A stretch of DNA of 64,000 bases from Takakia lepidozioides (lineage: Eukaryota > Streptophyta > Takakiopsida > Takakiales > Takakiaceae): the NCBI GenBank assembly GCA_030704615.1, contig CM060733.1, positions 37,696,001 to 37,760,000 of the forward strand, read 5' to 3'. The notes beneath the pieces were generated by a model. That model was not told the origin of the DNA. It searched no databases and saw only the letters and a program-made list of their open reading frames with translations. Below, piece after piece: positions 34,050 through 44,704 of this stretch. Within the stretch, counting starts at the first letter, position 1. Every line of letters begins with the position of its first letter. A program made the translations under genes and the position numbers.

Positions 34050-34112
34050 ACCCCCCCCTGTTCTGTTTGTAGCTGGCATGGGGTCTGTGCCACAAAGCTA
34101 TGGCATGACATA
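34050..34112 (+). mobile_element. LINE 3'-tip remnant
   Basis: CCCCCCTGTTCTGTTTGTAG then GGCATGGGGTCTGTGCCACA and AAGCTATGGCATGA align with the tip of the 8-10 kb LINE. It lies in or just after the UTP13 3' untranslated region. Confidence 0.5.
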
Positions 34113-35359
34113 TTCAAAAGACCATATTTGCAACAATTGACCATCTACTCCAGCTGATGTCTTTTAGCTATTGATCCCTCAGCCTGAACCTGAACATGAA
34201 TCTGGACCTCTATCCCTGGTCCCTCAGCTATCCCTGCCCGTGTACATATCATCCCTCAGCCTTGCTACTAGCAGTTGACAGTGACGGCATGAAGTTCTTC
34301 TAGAAAACACCCCAACCTAGGACTTAACAGTAGTTCCAATTCTGAATTGCAACTGCTTCTCTCTGTAGTCGAACAAGCACTCACCTTTTTGTCTCCATTG
34401 TCCCCCCACTGACTGGGATCGGAAAGTGTTCATCCCAAAGCTTCTCTTCATCTTGTTATCTATTTTTGGGTACTTTCCTGCTGCCACATCAGCAGTAACT
34501 TGTCAAAGTCACTCCAAATCACCCCACATCCACCCAACGAGCTAACTTACAGCATTCAATATGTAAATTCAGGGCTGGGTCTGATGAGAGGGAAAAATAG
34601 GCTGAAATAGGTCGAAGAAGAAGGTGCCCTCACCACATTGTCCTCGACCTTGTGTCATGACCCATGGAGGATTTCACTGACCATGCACCCAAGAGGACCT
34701 CTTGTGTGTGCGAGGTGTGTGCTGCTTCCACAGGGAATTGTAGGCAATCTGGAGCTTGAAATCCGGCCCTCTTGGATGAATCTGGACCCACACTGCTCCC
34801 TGCTCCTTCAACTATCCATGCCTCTGCACAAATCATGCATACATCCTTGCCTTGATGCTAGCAGCTGACAATAACACTCTAGAATTGTTCCAGCAAACAC
34901 CCAACCCTACTTATCACACTAGTTCCTATGCTGACTTGCGTCTGCTTCCAACAGGCATTCACCTTTTTGCCTGGATTGTTCCACCATTGGCTGGGGTCGG
35001 AACCGTATTCATTCCAGAGCTTCTCCACATCTCTATTATCTGTTTTCGATACTATCCTGTCGACCACATTGGCAGTAACATGTCAAAATCACTCCAACAC
35101 CACCATAGATCCACCAACGAGCTAACTTGTAGAATTCAACATGAAAATATAGGTACGACTCTGATAGTAGGGGAAAACAGGGTGAAATATGTTGAAGAAG
35201 GTACCTTCATTAGCAGTGGCCTTGTTCTATCAATTGTGCTGCTGCCATTGCTGTTTCCAGTTGACCATCTACCCACTTGTAGCCGTTGTGCTATTGAAGA
35301 AGGTGCCCCCCCTTCCCCCATCATTTGATCATAGGTCTCCAAAGCCTCCATACCATTCC

Positions 35360-35800
35360 CTACTGTGCATACCCTGCAAGCATCGCGTTCCATGACACCA
35401 CATTTGGTTCAGCCATAGTGTTGAAAACTCTCTTCGCATCCTTAATGCACCCACATTTGGCATAGACGTCCACCAGGGGAGTATTCAGGATGACATCTGG
35501 TACAATTCCAGCTTTGACGGTGTCACCATGGACCTCTTTCCCCTTTTCCAGAGGTCCTAGGCTTGCACACGCATTGCAAACATGCGGAAGCGTGATGTGG
35601 TTGGGCTTCACCCCTTTGCGCAACATTTGCTCATAGGTCGCCAAAGCATTCCTACCACACCCATGTTTGGTAAATCGTGCCAACATTATATTCCACATGA
35701 TCAAAGATCGCTGAGGCATTCTGTAGAAATCTTGGCGAGCATCCATGATGCTCCCGCACTTAACATACATGTTGACAAGGGTGTTGAGTAGAAAAAACAT
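35360..35800 (-). pseudogene. PLS-type PPR fragment (least decayed copy)
   Basis: 146 residues without a stop, about four PPR motifs: NTLVNMYVKCGSIMDARQDF, then NIMLARFTKHGCGRNALATY, HVCNACASLGPLEKGKEVHG, and VDVYAKCGCIKDAKRVFNTM ending VVSWNAMLAGYAQ. The CGCIKDAK segment shows Lys (AAG) where the tandem array to the right has a stop, so this copy represents the ancestral state. The upstream end meets the PDF-linker frame (35804-36121) after a deletion. Confidence 0.75.
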
Positions 35801-35803
35801 TTG

Positions 35804-36109
35804 TCATGAATCCACTTTGGATAATGTGAGTGTGCACCTGATTCCAGCTTCCAAACCTAGAGCCTTTGTCAGTCTGTCTGCCTCACAAAGCATCTTCACA
35901 TGCCCCGCGGAAAAGGCATTGTGGACTCCCTCTCTTGATCCTCTTTCAGAAGTTGCGGTCATGGTTGAGGACGTGCCTGATTTTATCAACTGTGCCGCTG
36001 CAGCTATTGCCTTTAGTTGACCATCTACCCATTTAGGTTTCTTGTAGCTATTGATCCACATGGAATCACAGGTAATCTGGAGCTTGAAGTCCGGCCCTCT
36101 TGGATGAAT
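35804..36109 (-). pseudogene. PDF-motif exon 2 fused to the PPR leader
   Basis: One open frame runs from an acceptor (GTCCAG|ATTCATCC) through the PDF core (PRGPDFKLQITCDSMW, KKPKWVDGQLK) straight into the PPR leader (REGVHNAFSAGHVKMLCEAD). This shows the two parts in the same exon. It loses the PPR frame after LEAG. Confidence 0.7.
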
Positions 36110-37404
36110 CTGGACCCACACTCTATCCCTTCTCCTTCAGCTATCCATGCCTCTGCACAAATCATGCATTCATCTTTGCCCTTGCTGCTAGCAGCTGACA
36201 ATGACAACCTAGGAAACACCCAATCACACTAGTTCCTATGCTGAATTGTGTCTGCTACAACTTTTTGCCTCGGTTGTTCCACCATTCACTGGGGTCAACA
36301 AAGTATTCATTCCACACCTTCTCCTCATCTCTGTTATCTATTTTGGATACTTTCCTGCTGCCACATCGGCAATTACTTGTCATAGTCATTTCAAACCACC
36401 ACAAATCCTCCCAACGAGCTAACTTACAGAATTCAATATGCATCTCAGGGCCGAGTCTGATGAGAGGGCAAAAAGACTGAAATAGGTCGAAGAAGAAGGT
36501 GCCCTCACCACATTGTCCTTGACAATTCAATATGTAAATTCAGGGCCGAGTCTGATGAGAGGGAAAAACAGGCTGAAATAGGTCGAAGAAGAATGTGCCC
36601 TCACCACATTCTTCAAGGCCTCCATACCACGCCCCTGCTGTGCACACCCTGCAAGCATCGTGTTCCACGTGATGAAAGATCGTTGAGGCATTCTGTTGAA
36701 CACTTGGTGAGCATCCATGATGCTCCCGCACATAACATACATGTTGACAAGGGTGTTGACTAGAAAAATATTTGGCGTGCACTTTGGATAATGTGAGTGT
36801 GCACCTGCTTTCTAGCTTCACTTGGCCTTTCATCTTGATGCACTTATGCAAGAGACAGACATACGTATCTGAATCTGCTGAAATGCCTCCTTGGTTTAAA
36901 GTCAGTAGAGCCTCTTTCAGTCTGCCTGCCTCACAAAGCATCTTCACATGCCCATAAGTGCCAGAAGAGGCATTGTGGACTCCCTCTCTTGATCCTCTTC
37001 CAGAAGTTGTGGTCATGGTTGAGGTGCCTGACTTTATCAACTGTGCCGCTGCAGTTGCTGCCTTTGGCAATGCAACCATGCACCTCTTTGCATCTGGTAA
37101 TCTGACAAACATTCACTTTGGTACAATTCCAGCTCTGAAGATGTCGCCATGTGGACCTCTTTCCCCTTTTCCAAAGCTGCCAGGGCAGTGTTCAGATTGA
37201 CATTTGGTACAATTCCAGCTTTGATGATATCCCCATGCACCTCTTTGCCTTGTCCAGGCCCGCTGCTAGGCTTGCACAAGCATTGCAAATGCACACAAAC
37301 ATGATGTGCTTCCATTGCTCATAGGGCTCCAAAGCCTCCATTCCACATCCCTGCTGTGCATACCCTTCAAGCACATCATATCGCACTCCACGACACCACA
37401 TGTC

Positions 37405-39300
37405 GTTCAGCCATAGTGTCAAACACTCCCTTTGCATCCTAGATACACCCACATTTTGCAAACATGTTCACCAAGGTATTGTTCAGAATGTCATTTGGTA
37501 CAATTCCAGCTCTAAAGATGTCGCCATGCACATCTTTCCTCATTTCCAAAGCTGCCAGGGCAGTGTTCAGATTGACATTTGGCACAATTCCAGCTTTGAT
37601 GATATCCCCATGCACCTCTTGCCCTTCTCCAGGGCTGCCAGGCTTGCACAACCATTGCAAATGCACACAAACATGATGTGCTTCCCCCATCATTTGCTCA
37701 TAGGTCTCCAAAGCCTCCATCGCACGTCCCTGCCGTGCATACCCTGCAAGCGTCGCACTCCACGACACCACATGTCGTTCAGCCATAGTGTCCAACACTC
37801 CCTTTGCATCCTAGATGCACCCACATTTTGCAAACATGTTCACCAGGGTATTGTTCACAATGACATCTGGTGCAATTCCAGCTCTGAAGATGTCGCCATG
37901 CACATCTTTCCCCATTTCCAAAGCTGCCAGAGCAGTGTTCAGATTGACATTTGGCACAATTCCAGCTTTGATGATATCCCCATGCACCTCTTGCCCTTCT
38001 CCAGGGCTGCCAGGCTTGCACAAGCATTGCAAATGCACACAAACATGATGTGCTTCCCCATCATTTGCTCATAGGTCTCCAAAGCCTCCCCCCACGTCCC
38101 TGCCGTGCATACCCTGCAAGCATCGCACTCCACGACACCACATGTCGTTCAACCATAGTGTCCAACACTCCCTTTGCATCCTAGATGCACCCACATTTTG
38201 CAAACATGTTCACCAGGGTATTGTTCAGAATGACATCTGGTGCAATTCCAGCTCTGAAGATGTCACCATGCACATCTTTCCCCATTTCCAAAGCTGCCAG
38301 GGCAGTGTTCAGATTGACATTTGGCACAATTCCAGCTTTGATGATCCCCATGCACCTCTGGCCCTTCTCCAGGGCTGCCAGGCTTGCACAAGCATTGCAA
38401 ATGCACACAAACATGATGTGCTTCCCCCATCATTTGCTCATAGGTCTCCAAAGCCTCCATCCCACGTCCCTGCCGTGCATACCCTGCAAGCATCGCACTC
38501 CACGACACCACATGTCGTTCAGCCATAGTGTCCAACACTCCCTTTGCATCCTAGATGCACCCACATTTTGCAAACATGTTCACCAGGGGTATTGTTCACA
38601 ATGACATCTGGTGCAATTCCAGCTCTGAAGATGTCGCCATGCACATCTTTCCCCATTTCCAAAGCTGCCAGAGCAGTGTTCAGATTGACATTTGGCACAA
38701 TTCCAGCTTTGATGATATCCCCATGCACCTCTTGCCCGTCTCCAGGGCTGCCAGGCTTGTACGAGCATTGCAAATGCACACAAACATGATGTGCTTCCCC
38801 CATCATTTGCTCATAGGTCTCCAAAGCCTCCATCGCACGTCCCTGCCGTGCATACCCTGCAAGCGTCGCACTCCACGACACCACATGTCGTTCAGCCATA
38901 GTGTCCAACACCCCTTTGCATCCTAGATGCACCCACATTTTGCAAACATGTTCACCAGGGTATTGTTCAGAATGTCATCTGGTGCAATTCCAGCTCTGAA
39001 GATGTCGCCGTGCACATCTTTCCCCATTTCCAAAGTTGCCAGGGCAGTGTTCAGATTGACATTTGGCACAATTCCAGCTTTGATGATATCCCCATGCACC
39101 CTTGCCCGTCTCCAGGGCTGCCAGGCTTGCACGAGCATTGCAAATGCACACAAACATGATGTGCTTCCCCCATCATTTGCTCATAGGTCTCCAAAGCCTC
39201 CATCCCACGTCCCTGCCGTGCATACCTTGCAAGCATCGCACTCCACGCCACCACATCTCGTTCAGCCATAGTGTCGAACACTCCCTTTGCATCCTAGATC
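37405..39300 (-). repeat. Tandem array of 371-bp PPR units
   Basis: Five full units plus edges repeat every 370-372 bp. Each encodes about 123 residues (three and a half PPR motifs): ERHVVSWSAMLAGYARQG, CASLA.LEKG.EVHGDIIKA, ALEMGKDVHGDIFRAGIAPD, VNMFAKCGCI and then a stop. The stop TAG lies at 37439, 37811, 38181, 38551, 38923 and 39294 (lowest plus coordinate). Units are very similar, so amplification is recent or homogenised by gene conversion. Degenerate units continue to about 39960. Confidence 0.88.
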
Positions 39301-40980
39301 CTAGATCCCTTTGCACCCACATTTTGCAAACATGTCCACCAAGGTATGGTTTAGAATGACATTTGGTACATTTCCAGCTCTGAAGATGTCGCCATGGACC
39401 TCTTTCCCCTTTTCCAGAGCTGCCAGGGCAGTGTTCATAATGACATTTGGTACATTCCACTTTGATGATACCCCATGCACCGCTTCGCCCTTGTCCAGGG
39501 CTCAATGCACCCACATTTTGCATACATGTCCACCAGGATATGGTTCAGAATGACATTTGGTACAGTTCCAGCTCTGAAGATGTCGCCATGGACATCTTTC
39601 CCCTTTTTCCAGAGCTGCCAGGGCAGTGTTCATAATGACATTGGGTACAATTCCAGCTTTGATGATACCCCATGCACCTCTTTGCCCTTGTCTAGGCTCG
39701 ATGCACCACATTTCGCATACATGTCCACCAGGGTATGGTTCAGACTGACATTTGGTACAATTCCAGCTCTGAAGATGTCGCCATGGACCTCTTTCCCCTT
39801 TTGTCCTTGTCCAGGGCTGTCAGGCTTGCACAAGCATTGCAAATGCACACACAAACACGATGTGGTTGGGCTTCACCCCTTCGCGCATTTGCTCACAGGT
39901 CTCCAAAGCATTCGTACCATGCCCATGCTTGGTAATCCTGCCAACATTATATTCCATGTGATTAAAGATCGTTGAGGCATTCTGTGTTGAACACTTGGTG
40001 ATCATCCATGATGCTCCCCTTAACATACATGTTGACAAGGTTGTTGAGTAGAAAAACGTTCGACGTGAATCCACTTTGGACAATGTGAGTGTGCACCTGC
40101 TTTCCAACTTCTAGGCCTTTCATCTTGATGCACTTATGCAAGAGACACACATACGTATCTACATCTGCTGAAATGCCTCTGTTTAAAATCTGTAGAGCCT
40201 CTTTCAGTCTGCCTGCCTCATAAACATGCCCATAAGTGCCATAAGAGGCATTGTGGACTCCCTCTCTTGATCCTCTTCCAGAAGCTGTGGTCATGGTTGA
40301 GGTGCCTGATTTTATCAACTGTACCGCTTCCAGCTGCCGCTTCCAGCTGACCATGTACCCATGGAGGTTTCTTGTAGCTATCCTTCCACAGGGATCCATA
40401 GGTAATCTGGAGCTTGAAATCCGACCCTCTTGGATGAATATGGACCCACACTCTATCATGCTCCTTCAGCTATCACTGCCTTTGCACAAATCATGCATAC
40501 ATCCTTGCCTTGTTGCCAATGCGATCATCGCACTCCACGACACCACATCTCGTTGAGCCACAGTCGAACACTACCTTCGCATCGTCAATGCTCCCGCATT
40601 CAGCATATATGTCCACCAGGGCGGTGTTCAGAACGACAAACCCTACAAGCTGGACCATGGACCTTCCATGTCACTTCCAAGTGGAGGCAATACATATTAA
40701 AATATCTATTCCCCCAAGGCCACATTTTCTTTACATGTTCTTGTGAAACACACGTCAGCAAATGTGGCCCCGAATCACGGGTGCAATCAATGCGTAGTGG
40801 TTCATGGAGTCGTTGAGTCGACTACATATTCACTTTAATGAATAAATATCTTTATTCCATTAATCAAATTATGAATGAAAATTTCTAGTCGCATGTGCAG
40901 TAATTAGAACCACTTGGAATTTCCGTTTTTTCAAATTTTATGTATTTCCGTAATTAATTAAATAGCCCGGATTTTTGCTA

Positions 40981-40994
40981 CGACTCCGGAGTCG
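40981..40994. repeat. 14-bp perfect palindrome
   Basis: CGACTCCGGAGTCG equals its own reverse complement. GGAGTCGTTGA within and after it recurs at about 40806. Confidence 0.6.
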
Positions 40995-41030
40995 TTGACC
41001 CCACTTCTGCCCGCCGTCTGAAATGCCCCC

Positions 41031-41885
41031 GTGGGCCCACATTGTCCGTTTCGACTCTCCAGTAGTCCCGCTTACTGCCAAGTGGTTCCCGGAGTGGTTG
41101 GCGGACACCCAGTCGATTCGGAAAAGACACGAATGCTTCTAGTGGAGGTATCTAGTTTGGTCATGGGCTGTGGATTATACTATGCTGCTTGTTTCATTGC
41201 ACGTTATTACATTGAGCAGCAGAAGATGCAGTCAAGATTTCTGAGTTATTCCACTGGGGATCATTGGGTCTTACCTTCAGTTCCACCCCATATGTATCTG
41301 TATGATGTGAAAGTCATGTTGCATAAGGATTCCCAACTTCGTTCATGGTTTAATTTGGCTTGAAACAACTTGGCCAAAGAAAAATTGGGCCCTGACGATA
41401 TTTTTTATAAGGGACATGAAGCCTGGAAATACTTACACTGTTCCAAAGTCATTGGCACACCTCTCACCTATACGGACAAGGAATTCAGGGAGTACACTCA
41501 TTTTGCTTGCAAGCGATTGATGCAAGTAGTACAGTTTAAGCTTCCGGACATGGTGAGCCAACAATGTACGTCACGCAGGATTCCTGAGACGCCCAAGAAG
41601 ATCAGACCACCGAAAGGCCGAAGGGGTGAAGATGATTCTGATACTACTGGTTCAGTGGTGGGTGATTTTGACATGGTTGAGGAGTATGAATTAGCAATGG
41701 CGGACAAAAGACGACGGGGATCTCCTATACCACAACATTTACCTCTTTCTCAAACTAACGCAGGGTTGGCAGTTCCAGCTAGTCGACACTCATCTCCACC
41801 AACCACTGACAGGGCTCGGGCTCGCACACAGAGCCCTCCAAGGGACTCTCACCGACAGAAGGGTGCTGCTAATCCTAAACAGTAA
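41031..41885 (+). pseudogene. Unrecognised ORF at the 3' end of an LTR element
   Basis: A single frame of about 284 codons is interrupted only by one TGA at 41361-41363 (SWFNLA, stop, NNLAKEKLG). The first part has a hydrophobic stretch (SSLVMGCGLYYAACFIARYY) and SYSTGDHWVLPSVPPHMYLY. The second part has DDIFYKGHEAWKYLHCSK and a basic Ser/Pro/Arg-rich tail ending AANPKQ. I do not recognise the family. About 20 bases after the stop come a purine-rich tract and TGTTAG, which look like the polypurine tract and LTR start of a retrotransposon. The ORF therefore occupies the last (env-like) position of an element, or is a gag-like ORF of a deleted one. The TGA may replace a Trp codon. Confidence 0.5.
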
Positions 41886-41906
41886 ACCGTGAGGACACGG
41901 CTTTTT

Positions 41907-42300
41907 GAGAGGGGGAGGGGTAATGTTAGAGGGCTATTTGGGACTTAGACACTTTTACGGGTTATGTGGGGTACTCTTAATTTTTGCACAGACTTACGAA
42001 TGGTACACTTGGACCAGCATAGGCCTTAGGGGTGGTAGACAGGCTTACACAGTCAGTCACAGCATTACACAACTTGACACAACTTGATACAGCTTGTCAC
42101 AGTCTGACACAGCCTTACACAGCCTATTACAGTCTATCACAGCCCGACACAGCTTGGCACAGCCCGTCACAACGTACATAGGGAACGGTTATCACTGGTA
42201 GGGAACGACTGTGTGGGAACGACATCTGCAGAAGGAATGTGATTACTTCTTGGGTGACAGTTAGTTAGTTAGGCGGTTAGAACAGCTTGCATATAGATTA
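41907..42300 (+). mobile_element. Polypurine tract and probable 3' LTR start
   Basis: GAGAGGGGGAGGGGTAA (41907-41923) is followed by TGTTAGAGGGC (41924 on), the usual join of polypurine tract and LTR. The far LTR end is not clear and no partner LTR is in the window, so the limit of about 42300 is a guess. Confidence 0.5.
42041..42170 (+). repeat. 10-bp tandem repeat, about 13 units
   Basis: Each 10-base unit resembles AGCYTGACAC (AGCATTACAC, AGTCTGACAC, AGCCTTACAC, AGCCCGACAC, AGCTTGGCAC). The register is kept through the whole run. It lies inside the putative LTR. Confidence 0.85.
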
Positions 42301-42349
42301 GGCAGAGGACACTTTGGGGATGACACTTGGGGGGAGGACACGTCGGGAG

Positions 42350-44440
42350 ATCAGGATTTAGCCTTAAAAAACAATGATTTGTGTCTCTGGATCCAGAACA
42401 CCCAAACCCCCCTGTATTTTTGGTAGGCATATTTGGCTCCAGGCCACCTGAGGTCTTTTCTTTTGGTTAGAAGACTCCGCTTCCCATATAAAATTCCTTG
42501 TAAGGCGTTTGATCTCTTTGGATAAGCATTTGGCAGGCTTGGGGGAGACTTCGGAAGTTCCATTTGAAAGATGAACCGGCGGGTTTCTATGAAATTCTCA
42601 GGCAACACCTATTCCTCAATTCCTCTACTCCTTCTACAATCCAAAAGAGCCAAGCAAGCCACTGGTCTCAATGGGACCGTAAGGGCATTAGCCAGGTCAA
42701 TGACATCTGCTCTAACAACAACATCAGGAGCATGGAATCCATAGAGGAGTTGGTGGGCAAACCCACAACTGTTCGCGGTTACAATGACATCCTACAGACT
42801 ATGCCTCCCTCTTGGTTGTCCTGCCTTCGTGATGGTGCACCCAACCCCAGCTGATCCAGTCAATGGGCCCTCACATTATTGCATGGAAGCCTCGCTGTGG
42901 TCTTCATCCAAGACTCTTCTCCTCAAGGCCATGTGCTATTTTCCTTCGGCATTGACTTGACCTCGCTGACCCTCAATCTCCTCAGCAGACAGCCAACAAC
43001 ACCCCCCCATCCCGCTCACCCCAATTAGAGTATGTTGTTGGTCCGACCCCTTAAAACCTTTCAACCCTCAGCCCCCCCTAACTGAGCCAGTCATACAATG
43101 GTTGGCATCCAGTACATTTGTCTAGATCTTGGGAAGACCGCTGGTAGATCAAATGGATATTGACCCTTCCGAGTGGTCTTGGAAGTTTGCTAGATCCCCA
43201 ATCTATTCTTTCTTCATTTATACCACCAAAAAGGGTTATAGATCACTGCTGGATCACCTTCCTATGGTTTCAAAATGGGAGCAAAGATGGGAATTTCACG
43301 GTTTTCGCCAAGAGACGTGGTCTGCCATCTGGGGGTCAGTCTGGATAAAAACTCGGCCAACAAAAATTTCCGCATTCTTGTGGCAGCTAGTGAACAAAGT
43401 TCTAAAGGTGGGAGAATGGCTCCAATTCGACAATGCTTTACTCTGTCGGTGCTATTCTGCAGGGATCCTAGGGACTATTGAACATTGCTTACTCTACTGT
43501 CATGCTCCTGTCACTGTCTAGCCATGGATAAAATTCTTCTGACAGTCACTGGAACCCAAAAAACCTGTCTCCGCTTGATCTTCTTCTTAACTATGACAAA
43601 GTCCATAAGAAGAGATCTCTTACCTACCAAGTGATCGAGACCCTTAGAGCCTCCACATTGTGGTACCTCTGGAAGGCTCGTTGCAGGAAAACCTTTGATG
43701 GAGAAACGGCTATAGTATCCTCCCTACTAACCTGTGTTTTCTACGATCTTGGAACTGAGTCTAGGAAAGCTTGGGCCACCCCGTTCTGCAGAAATCATGC
43801 AAAGACCGAGGGAAGCGGCCTCAATCCATGCGACATTCCAAAATAGCTGGGGAAGGCACGAGTTCATATGCCACAGTCCCTCGCCTGATCTCTGTGTTTG
43901 GACCAAGCTCCCACCTGCGATCTGGCGAGATCATTGTGCACCCCTCCACGATGTCCCCCGAGTTCGACCGGGATATTAACTGGAAACATCTAAAACCATC
44001 CTCAGTTCCCTCGCGTTTGCACTATAGATAGGCCTCAGCCATTTTAGGAAGTCAAATCTGACATTATTAGGCCCCCCTTGGCTTCCTCAGAATTTAAGTT
44101 AGAAAGAACATGTCACTATGACTATGGTTGACTGTGCTTTATGTCAGAAATTTATGGGGGTGGTATTAGTTCCACTCCTTCATAGATTGCAATTGTGTTC
44201 CTTGGCATGCACTTCGGTGCAGTGCTGATAGAGTTTAAGTTAGGAAAGCTTATTTGCAGGCTTAAAGTGCTGCTAGTCAGAATGTTCTGCTTTCGCCCAT
44301 GAAGGGAGTAGGGTTTCGATCTTCACTGACTACGGTGTGTGTGCCTTATGGCGTAATAGGGGTTTTAATTTTTTTTCCCAAATAACTTCAATCCCCCTGT
44401 TCTGTAAAATAAATAAATAAAAATAAAAACACAAACAAAA
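42350..44440 (+). mobile_element. L1-like LINE, 3' part
   Basis: The C-terminal part of a plant L1-type ORF2 in broken frames: 42564-42854 (ending DILQTMPPSWLSCLRDG), 43129-43521 with the zf-RVT region (TTKKGYRSLLDH, TWSAIWGSVWIKTRPTKISA, FLWQLVNKVLKVGEWLQ, EHCLLYC), and 43631-43846 (STLWYLWKARCRKTFDGE). A 3' untranslated part and an A-rich tail (AAATAAATAAATAAAAAT, 44406-44425 region) follow. No reverse transcriptase is present; it is dead. The left limit is approximate. Confidence 0.75.
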
Positions 44441-44704
44441 CTGTTACGATCAGCTTGAAACTCAATGTAATATTAAACAATAGCATAAAATTTGGATTTA
44501 TACATTTTATTCTCTTATCTCCCATCAAATGGAAGTAATGACGACTATGTTTTCAATGAGATCTCACAATTAATCTGAACCATCATGTCTCTCTGGCCTT
44601 TTCCCTCCCCTTAAATTTCATATTTATCATATTTGACATTATATGTTTTGTAATGTGTGAACAATTCCATGTATTGCTAGTCAATGTAACACCATGATTC
44701 CATT

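Larger units (their letters stand above)
34190..40640 (-). pseudogene. Decayed PDF-motif/PPR gene region, several copies
   Basis: The whole stretch is built of duplicated, frame-broken copies read on the minus strand. Two kinds of sequence recur in one order. First comes a PDF motif of the plant organellar single-stranded-DNA-binding (OSB) type, split by an intron: exon-1 part WNEYFVDPSEWWNNRGKK, exon-2 part IHPRGPDFKLQIT. Next comes a linker (QLIKSGTSTMTT...GRGSREGVHNAS) leading into PLS-type PPR repeats (LCEAGRLKEAL, CIKMKGLEVGKQVHTHIVQS, VNMYVKCGSIMDA). Copies of exon 1 lie near 34385-34445, 34963-35016 and 36258-36314; of exon 2 near 34781, 36109 and 40447. The longest clean PPR piece is 35360-35800. 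Stops, indels and lost segments affect every copy, so I see no working gene. PPR proteins act in organelle RNA processing and editing. Confidence 0.75.

Noticed and set aside
37400-38604. Long plus-strand frames rich in Cys/His over the PPR array
   Set aside because: They are antisense shadows of the minus-strand PPR units and repeat with them.
37400-39280. CRISPR-like array
   Set aside because: 371-bp units with no unique spacers in a plant PPR context; these are tandem coding-derived duplications.
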